Part shown: positions 38,701 through 48,351 of the stretch, piece after piece
How positions within the stretch are numbered: position 1 is the stretch's first letter
Layout of the letters: the number at the start of each line of letters is the position of its first letter
Assembly: GCF_000234665.1 (NCBI RefSeq)
Contig: NC_018320.1
Span: forward strand, 624,985-688,984
Direction: 5' to 3'
DNA from: Leishmania mexicana MHOM/GT/2001/U1103
Lineage: Eukaryota; Euglenozoa; Kinetoplastea; Trypanosomatida; Trypanosomatidae
Length of the DNA stretch: 64,000 nucleotides
Translations under genes and position numbers: made by a program
The notes under the pieces: model-generated
What the model was told of the DNA's origin: nothing
What the model saw: only the letters and a program-made list of their open reading frames with translations
The model's database searches: none

Positions 38701-41253
38701 GTGGGACGGGCGTATCTCGTGCGGCGCGCGCTGCTCCACCTCTACTATGGCCACGTCACTGCTGACGGCATCGTAGTAGCGGCGCAGCACTACGCCATGC
38801 GCACCTTCTCACGGCCGCTGATCTGCGCCTCCGCCCTTTTCTCGAAAGAGCAGCGGCACTGGAATTCAGAGCTGCAGCACCCTTGCCTCTTTGCCATCTG
38901 GTGGGAGCGTGTGGAGCAGCAGGTGCAACTCGATGAGCGGCAGAGGCTCGTAGCGGAGTTTGAGGTGGCCGCGAGGTCATGCCTGCAGGGCATGCGTAGC
39001 GGAACCCTCTCCGGTGTGAGGGTCCCGGGGTGCAGCACATCGTTTGTGATGCAGAACATGGTATTCACGCAGGTTCCAGCGGGCCACCGACTCTCTGCGT
39101 TGCAGCTTCGATTGACTCAACACCTGCGCTGCACCTCTCAATGCTTCCTGACGGTGCCGCTGAGCACTTTGCTTGAGTTTGCAGACTGCGCGTACTACGC
39201 CGAGGCACTCATCCCTCTGCACCATCACCCGCGTGTTGTTTTCACTGTTGATGGCCACAGCAGTGGCCCACACGCCGCCACAACGAGGTCGATCGTGAGC
39301 TACATGATGCGCCAGTACCGCGACGCCGGCCTAACGACGTACCGTGCAGACAACTGCCAATGTATCGAGATCGTGTCTGGTGCCGACGGGCTTCTTTACC
39401 TCACCAATTCTCTGGGCCTGGTCAGCTCACTAGTGCATCAGCAGCCAACGCTGGATGTGTCCGCGCTGGCGTTGCCGGCAAACATTTTCTCCCTCGCCTG
39501 GGAGAAATGCAACGCCGGAAACGCGAAGGAGGCGGTCCATATGCTGGAGCTTGCGCTACTTTCGCAAGACTCAGACGAGTACGGGCTCTTGGGGATCTAC
39601 TTCCTCTCCTACCTTGCCTCGGCGCGCTTCGCCAGCGGAGAGGACCTCGACGGAGCCATGCGTCTCTTCCAGCGGTGCTCGACGGGACTCGAGGAAAACA
39701 CCGCAGTTTTCCCCGCCGCGCTCATATTATACACGGAGGGCCGCGCGTGGCTCAGCCGCGGCGCCACGACAGCTGCTTTGGACCCGCTACTGCGCTCACT
39801 GAACCTCTACGCCGAGCGCATCCGCCTGCACGCCTACTACGGCGCCTTCTGCATCTTCGAAGTTGCCCTCTGGGTGCTGCGGACCAACGTAGTGTGGGGG
39901 TCAAAGGTGGATGTGGCGGTGCTGCGCTGCGTCGCTCACGCCGTAGAGTTCGGCGAGCCGACACTGTCTCTCTTCATAACCTGCGGGCGTTTTATCTTGT
40001 ACGCGCAAAGGGTGGGTGACACGGCCATGTCGCAGCAGCTGATCCATCTACGCGATACCCGGGCGAGGGAGCTGCAGCCCGTTGAGTTGGACCGGTACTT
40101 GCACGTGCTTCTGCAGCGCAGCGAGAGCCTGCAGCGGCGTGGTTGCAACGAGAGCTACAGCGACTGCGTCTTCGTGCACCAGACGGCGATTCACATGGCG
40201 GAGGCCGCACACAGCGAGTCGCGGATGCTTGGCGTGCTGCTTACCAGCTATGGACTGTTGCTGACGAAAATGAACAGGCTGAAGGAGGCGCGGCGCGTGC
40301 TGAGCCGCGCCAACGCGGTTCTCCTCAAGACGGTGGCACCAACCAGCCCGGAGGCGATGACGTGGCGCAAGAACAACCGGACCCTCAAGCACCGCATGCA
40401 AGACAACGCGATCGCCGTAATACGACGCGCTGTGCGCCTCTGGAAAGAGCGGCGGCGACTCGAGCGGGATATGTGCTCCGAGAATCCGGTGGCGTACCAG
40501 ACTTTGCAGGCAGTGCGCTTCAAGCGGCGAATCAAGAGTCTCGTCGTTTCTGAGGCAACCGCCCGCGTACTCATCGCGGACTCGCAAGCCGAGGAATGCT
40601 ACCGTTTACACAAACGGAAAGGACGTATGCGCAACGACGCAATGCTGAAGCAGACCTATGGTACGCGCGTGCAGGTCTTCCTTGACAAGCTCGACACTGC
40701 CCTCATCGACGTTGAAAATCTAGCGCTTGCCACGAAGGCGGTGATGGCTGGCGCCGCCAGGGATATGCGTCAGTGCATGCTGAGCGCCTTCCTTGTCGCT
40801 AGCCACCGCGTAGAGCGTCGTGGTGTCATCGGTAAATGGCGTGCTAGTCTCCTCGCGGTAAAACTATGGCATCTGGAGCACGTCGATGCGGTCATTCGTG
40901 TCGAGTTTCTGGCCGCGTTTCACGCCTTCATGCGACGCTGCGTGGCAGCCGCGGAGCGCGCGTGGCGGCGCATCATCACACGAAACCAAAGGAAGTCGAA
41001 GCAGGAGCTGGGCAAGGCGATTGGCCGGGTACTGCGTCGTAAGCCAAAGAGCATACCAGTCATCGATGTCCGTGCCGTTCTCCTCAACGAGGCCTGCAGG
41101 CGCGAGGGCATCCTAGCGAGAGAGGAAGAAGATTACCGCACGCTAATGGTCGTATTCACGTTCGGTCCCGAGGTCGGTGATGGCGAGGAGGTGGGCGTCG
41201 CGGCGTCGCTGCAGTCGACAGCGATGAACGCAAGGACGGGAGGTATTTGGTAG
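35797..41253 (+). CDS. Large CLU-family protein with IQ motifs, 1818 aa
   Basis: Not a named protein. After a disordered N-terminus (residues 1-150), a divergent CLU domain starts with RDWNTEFQWLWAQQ (family: DWNEEFQ) and ends near DTRLYVVNCLGLLPPLF (family: SDGRKYLLDLVRLTP). A CLU-central-like segment follows (LLHKNGLNLSLLGLV ... LIAVEVLARVVRRSLF). Residues about 600-930 are helical and TPR-like. IQ-like motifs appear at about 940-985 (IIQRYWREYRSRAIL; IQRVGRAYLVRRALL), suggesting calmodulin or centrin binding. Residues about 1070-1210 repeat the CLU pattern (LTVPLSTLLEFADCAYYAEA; VSGADGLLYLTNSLGLV), then TPR-like helices and another IQ-like helix (AVIRRAVRLWKERRRLER) near 1545. Proven CLU proteins act in mitochondrial distribution and mRNA binding; transferring that role here is inference. 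First of three tandem relatives. Confidence 0.75.
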   Translation: METVRGALTQKATTPATCSDSSTDRSLPCLKRNSLPSLWSDSTRAKSTAGHDVKTRIPSLHPGQSGPPAAVSRSFKKNSVLQAPENATRSCRMPTEVPISIGESVGARPGPQGLSPPRLQSSPSLRDTAINASFLTAHLPFLTAGDGPIDRGSRDWNTEFQWLWAQQLDGKVWGYTSHHEMRDFLEEFEGFAKVLVESLLREGRLPPAARSPSATLMCARYGNVLVYAWPDGKQGMWMQRSFRALMECCVPHLSLPLTATFRYFGDVITVAAVISLERARPAKYAGNGRSDPVAHVPLQELLGMAQDALNLLRGDPRVEATGGANDEATKPQRRKVRGVEVREGMDTRLYVVNCLGLLPPLFSTDGRVRTLRRWLHLIQHPPMRWASGVACADIYRREVAASVQYLSGALQAPVERRNTRLVQLLHKNGLNLSLLGLVAQTVLAAAKEDLDDTSELLLRLIAVEVLARVVRRSLFRSMGREGSARSLKTANNYLQRTAGSLLRPSQGRFEERLLPLVRDMFWLDEAMDTVPYVQLLKHTLQQQVVLITKRLCELCGLRVVRGSVAEIMCQPSHHNYSSFYSPEHQALIATLAQDRSEYPPAFKAAYLLPLRIRFFCHGGRLAEAWREAAQLVELRSHDMSERFLNAEAWTTAALVAAQVGRDDDSVNLIERATRVFFDIPAFLFPSNMPLVRMPSYLYFLRGQVHVKLAHGFICIQRRLFEEAEELFTAVLRLPDVLEDERQPHVAHLRQQAVVGLFNIAVHSENTKVVQLDAQWSAELRSMAPSLQGARISELFGSLFFDRDMFPSAVARLWECLETTEQLLGATALRVGEVLNKLAYVYYRWDARQYGLFCSCILHRAEAIMVEQSGLYSPLHLSIIENIASVFILRGMFVAASQRLHLLSTLPPRYTGRLSREHPAIIRIAIIESKLRYEFGTIAIVIIQRYWREYRSRAILRDVCESRAQEIQRVGRAYLVRRALLHLYYGHVTADGIVVAAQHYAMRTFSRPLICASALFSKEQRHWNSELQHPCLFAIWWERVEQQVQLDERQRLVAEFEVAARSCLQGMRSGTLSGVRVPGCSTSFVMQNMVFTQVPAGHRLSALQLRLTQHLRCTSQCFLTVPLSTLLEFADCAYYAEALIPLHHHPRVVFTVDGHSSGPHAATTRSIVSYMMRQYRDAGLTTYRADNCQCIEIVSGADGLLYLTNSLGLVSSLVHQQPTLDVSALALPANIFSLAWEKCNAGNAKEAVHMLELALLSQDSDEYGLLGIYFLSYLASARFASGEDLDGAMRLFQRCSTGLEENTAVFPAALILYTEGRAWLSRGATTAALDPLLRSLNLYAERIRLHAYYGAFCIFEVALWVLRTNVVWGSKVDVAVLRCVAHAVEFGEPTLSLFITCGRFILYAQRVGDTAMSQQLIHLRDTRARELQPVELDRYLHVLLQRSESLQRRGCNESYSDCVFVHQTAIHMAEAAHSESRMLGVLLTSYGLLLTKMNRLKEARRVLSRANAVLLKTVAPTSPEAMTWRKNNRTLKHRMQDNAIAVIRRAVRLWKERRRLERDMCSENPVAYQTLQAVRFKRRIKSLVVSEATARVLIADSQAEECYRLHKRKGRMRNDAMLKQTYGTRVQVFLDKLDTALIDVENLALATKAVMAGAARDMRQCMLSAFLVASHRVERRGVIGKWRASLLAVKLWHLEHVDAVIRVEFLAAFHAFMRRCVAAAERAWRRIITRNQRKSKQELGKAIGRVLRRKPKSIPVIDVRAVLLNEACRREGILAREEEDYRTLMVVFTFGPEVGDGEEVGVAASLQSTAMNARTGGIW

Positions 41254-43438
41254 TTTGTATGGTGCTTAGTTCTTCATAGAGCTTTGTTGTCTCGCCACGT
41301 ATTCTGCGGCGACCGCCTCTCCGTCTTCCTCTACTCCCCTTTCACGTTCCCGCTCGTAGACGCGTTGAATCGAAGGTGCCGCGACGTTTGATTGGCGTTC
41401 ACACCACGAAACGAGCACGCGCGTTTTTTTACGGCGATTCTTTCGTGACGAGCAGCCGTCTGCATCTCTGTGGGCGTTTTTCGGCTCTACTCTACCGCAA
41501 TATCTTGTAGATAACACGTCACAGCAGATGCCCAGAGGAGCAGGAAGCCAACACTGACAACACAGCGAGGCGACGTGGGGTACATGGCAGACGCGCCTAG
41601 GCTACGCGCACGGTACTGTTCACTGTTCTTTACCCTTTTAAGTTGTCAAAGACATGTGCATCCATGACGCGTAGGTGGGGGGAGGGGAGTTATGAACTCA
41701 GTACGTGCTCATCATCACCCCCTCCCCCTTCCCAGTTGATGAGCATTAAACAGTGCATTCACATGCACCCTCACTCTGGCAGGCGTTGCTCACACACACA
41801 CACACACACACAACACGCATGAGCCCACTTCCCCCGGTTCTGTCACTCCTGTCGCACGTCGCTATCATTCGAACACAACACCCCCCAAAACGTTCTCTCG
41901 TGGAGTTGTCTGTCTGCCTCTCTGTGTATGTGTGCAGAAAGGGCCCCAGCGCCATGTGAGACACCGGCCAACCGTGCACAGACGAAGCGGCAGCGCAGAG
42001 ACGCACAGGAGCGCAGACAAAAGAGGAAAAGGAGAATGTGCACACCATCTCTTGCCCTTCTTGCGGCTGTGCCTGCATGAGGCGTCGGTGAGAAGTAGTG
42101 CACTTGTAGAGCCCGTAACGAAGCTCTTGAGGCACCGCTCTTCGTGGCTCTTTTTCTCGCTGTTTTTCAGTGTGCACTGCGGCCTCTCGCCCTCTCCCCC
42201 CACTGCCTCCACTGTCACATCTCTCTCCCTCCTTCCCTCCATCTGGAGGCCACCTCTGTCTTTCGACTTCATCCTCCGTCTGTGCTACACAGTCACCATT
42301 GCGGCCGTCCAGCACTCCTGGCCCCTTCAGTTACCTTTTCCGCCGTTCTTTTCGTTCCCTTTAAGAGCGGAGTTGTACATTCATCGTAGCCGCTTTTTCT
42401 CTGACTGTGGTGGGTCTTCGTCCTGCGGGGGAGCCGGATCTGAGTCCCCTTCCTCCCCCTCCCCCTCTCTCCTTCCACGACACGCGCCATCAGAAAGACT
42501 CTCGCTGCTCTCTGCTTTATTCTTTCTTTTCCTTTCTGCCCTTCGTCATCCTCCGTTCTTCGTGTACATTTTCCCCTGTCCGCGTGCGCGCTCTCCCCCT
42601 CTCCTCTTGTACATCAACGTTGCTACTTCATTGTATGCGCATTCTTTCGGTTACTCTCTCTCCCTTTGTTGTATGTCTTTCCAATTTCTGTTTTCTTTGG
42701 TAGCTGGTTACCCGACCCTTGCGTGTGGGCCGTGTGTCTGCTGTGAGCTTGCCGGCGCGTGGTGGTCCTTCTTATTGTTGTCGTCGTCCCCCTTCCTCGC
42801 TCAGTAGCTCGTCAGGACGTCGTCGGTGGCCACACCGCCTCGCTCTCTCCCCTCTCCATTCCTACGCGCCTACGCGTCTGCGTAGGTGTGCGCAAAGGCG
42901 CACACTCACTCCCGCGCACCATTGTCCTCACTCTCCCCGCCTCTTTCTTCTACATACACAGACGCACGTGTACATGAACGCCCGTGCGGTCGCCTGTCAC
43001 AGAGCACCCTGCAAGGACTACGGTAGTGCGTCTTTTACTTTCCTTCCGTCTTCCTCGTTGTGTGCAGCTGTGCCAACATCGTTGCCTTCCCGTTGACGCT
43101 CTTCACTCCCCACAACTCTGCTGCTGGATCGACGGGGACACTCCTCACCTCGCTGCCGCTTCTTTTTTCGTTTTGCCGGCATCTCCTCTCGCTTTCCGTC
43201 TTTGTGGAGGTCTCTTCACCGCCTGCTGCCCGAGTACGCTCTTGTGCTCCCCCTTCCAACTGCCGTCTAACATCTCGAACGCGCTCACGCCTCTGCCTCT
43301 CTCTCGCTCGGACTCCGCGGACCGCGCACATCGACCCAAACGACAGAAAGGAAGGTGGCTTCAACACCACCACCGAACAACAGCCACTCCGTGCGTGGAG
43401 GAGGAGAGGGGGCGTTTGAACGAAATACGTTAGCGAAG
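41254..43438 (+). other. Intergenic region, 2.2 kb
   Basis: No gene supported. Contains a (CA)n microsatellite at about 41791-41813 and very long pyrimidine-rich stretches (about 42130-42300, 42440-42480, 42490-42700, 43080-43310). Long reading frames here are products of that composition: they are Ser/Leu/Pro/Cys-rich and overlap in several frames. Confidence 0.6.
41791..41813. repeat. (CA)n microsatellite
   Basis: About eleven CA dinucleotides in the spacer between two CLU-family genes. Confidence 0.9.
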
Positions 43439-45511
43439 ATGGATCGCGTGTACATCAAGTGCTGTCGCACCTTCTCCCTCGCTGCGGTCAACTGGAATGA
43501 GGCGTATCAGCTGGCGCTGGAGATGGGGGATAGCACGATGCAGTTGGCGACAGCACGGCAGGAGAAGCTGCGTCGAGTGGAGCAGGCCTTCGAAGAGGAG
43601 GTTATGCAGGGCGCTGTGCGTATCGTAACGCTGGACCCCAACGCGCCACGGTCGGTGCCAAAGGAGCTACTATGCTACCGCGACAAAAACGTCTTTTACC
43701 GCATTCTTCCAGATGGTCGCTCCGGCGGCAGCATCGTGGCCGCCTTGCGCGGCGTGTTGCAGAGCCGCAGCGCTCTGCTGACGGTGCCGCTCACGTCGGT
43801 CATTATGTATCGCGGCACCCCGGTGCTCGCCCAGGCGCTCGTGCCTTTGGGCGCAGAGCCGATGAAAATTTATGGCGATGGTGTAGAACCCAATCTGGAG
43901 GTGGCGGCTGAGGTGAAGATCATGGCAGATGTGCTGAAGACACCGCTGCCAGACCAAGTCTTATGTGAGGTGTATCAAGGCCTCGACGGACGCATGTACG
44001 TTACGAACACAAACGTCACGACAATCGCCTTGGACGACTCCATGCTCATCGGAGGTCCACTGAAACGACCCGAGATGCTCGCGCTGTGTCCGTGTGTCAC
44101 CGCCACGTGCGAGGATGCACTGAACGTTCTGCGCAACCCAGTTGTGATGGAGGCTCTTCAGCATGTGCTGGATACCGCCGCCGACCAACAGTGCCGCCAC
44201 CTCAGCGAAACGCTGCACTTCTACGGAGTCAATTTGTGCCTGCTGACGGGCGTGCTGGACGCCTTCGCGGAGCGTTACGGCAACACCGCATATGATGTGC
44301 AGCGCTTCACCGAAGTTGTTGCGATGGAGATGATGGCACGCACGATCAAGCAGGAGTTCTACACCGAGGTGCAAGCCAAGCGGCTTGGGATAGACGTGGT
44401 CGGCATCAACAAGTGCTACGGGCTGCACCTCCGTGCGGCGCTACAGTCGGAGCAGGAAGATAGGTTTATTCAACTGGTGCTTCTCAAATACGCCATCCAC
44501 AACGAAGGCGGGAGAGCAGACGTTTTCAGAGAGACTCTACTGACAGTGCGTCGCGATCATCGCAGCGCGCTCGTGAAGCGGGTTTCCTGGCTGATGGGAG
44601 TCCGTTCCGCTCCCGCAGCTGAAGTAGCTAAGAAAGAGCGAACAGTGGTGTGGGCTCCTCTCATAGCCGGACGCATCACGCCGCACCTGTGCGATCCACA
44701 GCTCATGTGCTCCCTAGAGCCCCTGTATCGCAGCCTGCAGTCGTGCGAAGCGCACTGCTTCGCCCACTGCTACCCGCTTCAGGTTAAGGTGGCCATGTGG
44801 CAGGGCCGCATCGGCGACGGCCTTAACCTCGCCAGCACCGCAGCGGAGCAGGCCCGAGCGCGCTACGGAGACGCCTCACTCCGCGCCGTGCAGGCGCAGC
44901 GCACATTCATGAGGCTTCTCTTTACAGTGCCATCTCTGGAAAATGTGCGGGAGGCTTATGGCATGGTGACTCCCATCCTTGAGGCGTACGAGGACTGCGC
45001 AGGGCCAATCACGAGAGCCAAGTGCCACATCGAAGTCGGCTGCTGCCTCCTTGCTGTGTCCGCCGTAATGGACGTCGTCGGCGAGGCGGCTCGACACTTC
45101 CGGGCAGCGGGGCAGCTGCTCCCAGCCTCGCTCCGCAGTTCTAGCGGGGCCTGGCTCTACCTACAGCCGAGCCTCGGCCTTGTGCGGTGCCGCCAGCTGG
45201 ACCAGAAGAGTGGACTAGTGCCTCTCAAGGCGCTTGTAACTGACGCCATGTACTTCTCTCGCGTTATTACGCCAGCCGACTACTGCACGGAGTACTTGTG
45301 GGAGCTAGGAATGGAGCTGGCGGCGGCGCGACACTATGCGGAGTCGACTCAGATTTTGACGGCGGCGTATAGCATGGCAAAGCGCACACAGGGCACGAAA
45401 CTGGACGCTGACAGGATTCGCAGCGACACCATGCGCGTTTACAGTGAGTGCAATCCTGAAAAGTACGCCGCCTACTGCAGTGCAATTTCTGAGAGAACGC
45501 GCGTCGCCTAG
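43439..45511 (+). CDS. CLU-family protein, 690 aa
   Basis: Second and shortest of three tandem CLU relatives. The CLU-like domain spans about residues 15-200: VNWNEAYQLALEMGDSTMQ, FYRILPDGRSGGSIVAALRG, LTVPLTSVIMYRGTPVLAQA, VYQGLDGRMYVTNTN. These segments are nearly the same as in the gene downstream at 48352. CLU-central-like helices follow at about 259-315 (GVNLCLLTGVLDAF ... AMEMMARTIKQEFYTEV). The remainder (about 370-690) is helical and TPR-like; no IQ motif or YPFL repeat is present. It may represent the basic family unit, from which the neighbours grew by added modules. The frame is open from GTG 43355; ATG 43439 (aagatggat) is the first ATG. Confidence 0.75.
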   Translation: MDRVYIKCCRTFSLAAVNWNEAYQLALEMGDSTMQLATARQEKLRRVEQAFEEEVMQGAVRIVTLDPNAPRSVPKELLCYRDKNVFYRILPDGRSGGSIVAALRGVLQSRSALLTVPLTSVIMYRGTPVLAQALVPLGAEPMKIYGDGVEPNLEVAAEVKIMADVLKTPLPDQVLCEVYQGLDGRMYVTNTNVTTIALDDSMLIGGPLKRPEMLALCPCVTATCEDALNVLRNPVVMEALQHVLDTAADQQCRHLSETLHFYGVNLCLLTGVLDAFAERYGNTAYDVQRFTEVVAMEMMARTIKQEFYTEVQAKRLGIDVVGINKCYGLHLRAALQSEQEDRFIQLVLLKYAIHNEGGRADVFRETLLTVRRDHRSALVKRVSWLMGVRSAPAAEVAKKERTVVWAPLIAGRITPHLCDPQLMCSLEPLYRSLQSCEAHCFAHCYPLQVKVAMWQGRIGDGLNLASTAAEQARARYGDASLRAVQAQRTFMRLLFTVPSLENVREAYGMVTPILEAYEDCAGPITRAKCHIEVGCCLLAVSAVMDVVGEAARHFRAAGQLLPASLRSSSGAWLYLQPSLGLVRCRQLDQKSGLVPLKALVTDAMYFSRVITPADYCTEYLWELGMELAAARHYAESTQILTAAYSMAKRTQGTKLDADRIRSDTMRVYSECNPEKYAAYCSAISERTRVA

Positions 45512-48351
45512 AGTCGAGGAGCGCAGGAGACGGGAAGGTCTGAGGCGTGCTACTGCTGCACCTCACCAATCCTCGTTGCTGGATGATTCCGAAGATCAAC
45601 GCGCTTCGCCTTTCCTCTCTTTCGCACTGAGGTCTCTGTCTATGAGGTGCTCTGCCTGTCTCTGTGCCTGCGGCGGCGGTTGTGGAATAGCTTCTCCCTC
45701 ACTCTCTCTTTGCCAGTGCACCGGCCTACGGGTGCCCTCCCTCCCTTGTTGCGGTCGTCACTCCTTACGGTTCTCTTTGTGCTCCGGTGAGTGTTGCCAG
45801 ATGGGGTGGATGGCAAGGCTTCGTTCTTCGCTCCTTTTTCGTTCTGTATTCAGTGCGTGGGGGTGGGCTGTCTAGGCCATTGCATCTCCTCGTCGGCTCC
45901 GCCACATGCTGGACGGGGGACGCGCCTGAGGGGACAAAAAGACAGAGCGGTGGCAATAAAGAAACCAAGCGGCGACCTGGAGTGCGAGAGTGCGCGAACA
46001 ATCTGCACACAAGTTTTCCACTGCGCGACAACTTGGAAGTATGATAGGGGTGTTAGAAGGCGGCAGTCGTCAACTCCCCTTTTCTGTCTTTTCTGTCTTT
46101 TGTGTCTCTCTCTGCCTGTTGACAGCGGGCGCAGCTGAGCCGATTCTTTGAGAGGACACCACTGTATACACATTCGTGCTCGGCTCTTCCGATTGAACCG
46201 CGTATTGTTTTCATATGGAAAGCGGAGAAACCCCACTCGCATGTACTCTCTCATTTTTCGTTTTCTTGTCTTCATTCGAGATGCCCGTTTCTCTGCCGTG
46301 CAGCACGAGTACAAACGCCGCTCCAGCCGGAATGTCAGAGGCCCCCATCGCCTGGTGCAGTGCAGCGGGAGACACGCGTTAGAATGCTGCCGGCCCAGTC
46401 ATCTGAGAGCGCGGCCCTTGCACCAAACCCTACCCACCTCCGCTTCGCACGTCGCCTCGCAGCCGCTCACATCATGCCGGTCGCCACCCCTGGTGCATGC
46501 GTCCCGGGGTGGCTCTCAGGCTCCGCACCACCGGCAGGCAGTGTGAGGGCCGGGCGAGATGCGTCCGAGTCACACTGACACCCTACCCTTCGTATGGGCG
46601 GCACTAGCGTGTCCACTGTCGCAGGTCTCTCCGACGCAACGCCATCCAGGGCCTGACACTGCCGGCATCAGCAGCGATAGGTCGCCCTAACCTCCCCTAT
46701 GCTGTGGCCGCTCGGCCCTGCCACCGCCAGGGGTGGTTCGGCATTTCCCAGGGGCTGCATAGTTTCTCCCTTCCTATGCCCACGAGGGGGGGGGGAGCCA
46801 GGGGACCTGGTAGCGTGCACTGATGTGTCCCGTAGTCTTGGGAGCGTATGTCGTTTCACAGCAAGCAAACAGAGAGCGGATTAACAGTGAGAGCCTTCTC
46901 GTGGTGGAGGCGCCTGGGATCAGTCTGAGTACACGGTGCTTTTGAAGGTGGCCGCGAGACTCCACGTGGGTAGGCGTGACCCCCGTTTTGGCCCTCCTCT
47001 GCATGGCGTTCTCCTTTCAGCCATTATGTACTACAACTCCTCCCTGCCTCTCTCCCCTCTGTGCGTAACTCCTTTCTGGGCTCTTGCTCGCATCGCACAC
47101 ACTCGACAGGAGCGGTATCGATATCTGCACAAGCAACCACCACCAAGAAGAGTGCACCTTGCAAGTAGTCTTTTCGCACAGCCCATATACACACCCACGG
47201 CCCTACATACCTTTGCTCACCGCCTTCTTTATCTCTCTCCTGCCGTATTGCGCTCTCCCCGCTGCGGAGGCACTTTTGCCTTTTTGTTTTGTACTTCAGT
47301 TGCTGCGATATCAAAGCGCTCCTGCCCTCGCGCTCTTTCGTTAACCTTGTACACCAACACCCCACTATCCCTCCGTGCGTCTGACAAGGCGGACGTCAGC
47401 TCTCCCCCGCGCCCTTCAACTGCCCTCGCGTGGCGTCTTCTTCGCATTAGAGATAGCCCATTCCAAAGCCTCTTTGCTCTCGTGTAGTGCTCTGTACTGT
47501 CGCTCACTCTTTGTTTGCCAGCCTGCCTCTCCCTCCATATCCGTGCCATCATTCTCCCTCTCTCCGCTGTCAAGTGCGTTCGTGGTCCCTCTCTTCGCCT
47601 GTTCACCTCTCCTCCCTTTGCTCGCCTTTGTACTTGTGTTTTGGCGTTTAGTTTTTCGGCTGCTTTCTTTTCATTTGAACTCCACTCAACCGTGTGCGTG
47701 CCTCTGTCTGTCTCTCTGCACGCCTGCCGGTGCCCGTGTGCTTCACCTACTGATTGACAATTTAATTCTTGGGCGTGCTGCCAACATTGCCCCGTCACCT
47801 CCTTCATACGTGCATTTGCTTTCCTTGTCCTTTCGCGCCGGACTCAGCCGTGTCTGGGCACATACGCACCCAACTGGACGCACAGCTTGACTGCAGCTGC
47901 AGGAGAGAAGGAAAAGCCCACGCAAAGCCACAGGGCTTTGGTTCACGACTTAGTCTTGGAAGCCTCCGCGGTGCTGTTCAACACTAAAGTAGGTGAGACC
48001 TTCATTCGTGCTTTCAAATACACCGTCACCCACACTCACCTGTGACGGACGCCAAGCGCGTCCAGTGCGGTGGCTCTAGCGTCGCCTCTTCGTTATTTCT
48101 TTTTCCACCATTCTTTCTTGTTGTGCCCGGCTTACCTTCCCCCTCGCATTCTCCGTTGATCACCGCCCCCCTCCCCCTCTCTCCCCCTCTTTGTCTCTCT
48201 ACCCGTCGCCTCCCTCAGCTGGTTAGCCGCCTTTTTGTTACTCGCCACACGGCGCTTCACTTGCACGTCGGCATCTTCTCCTTGGCATCTCCTGCGCTGG
48301 AGGTTGCGCGTTTGCGCGTGTGGCGGTTGGTCTCTGTGTGGTAGCGAAGCC
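45512..48351 (+). other. Intergenic region, 2.8 kb, longest in the window
   Basis: No gene supported. Pyrimidine tracts lie at about 46075-46125, 47040-47060, 47460-47720 and 48085-48230. Bases about 46320-46940 differ: no pyrimidine bias and GC-balanced (see the separate entry). The rest has the composition of UTR and spacer. Confidence 0.6.
46320..46940. mobile_element. Candidate degenerate retroposon (SIDER-like)
   Basis: About 600 bases inside a pyrimidine-rich spacer switch to balanced, GC-rich sequence with short phrases such as cccggggtggctctcaggct and ccaccgccaggggtgg. These recall SIDER-type degenerate retroposons common in Leishmania 3' UTRs. It is non-coding, with no clear target-site duplication or A-tail that I can see. 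The size fits SIDERs (about 0.5-0.6 kb). Assignment is from general resemblance only. Confidence 0.3.

Noticed and set aside
41932..42807. 291-residue ORF between CLU-family genes
   Set aside because: Ser/Leu/Pro/Phe-rich product of long C/T tracts, with similar ORFs in the other frames. Typical of trypanosomatid splice-signal regions.
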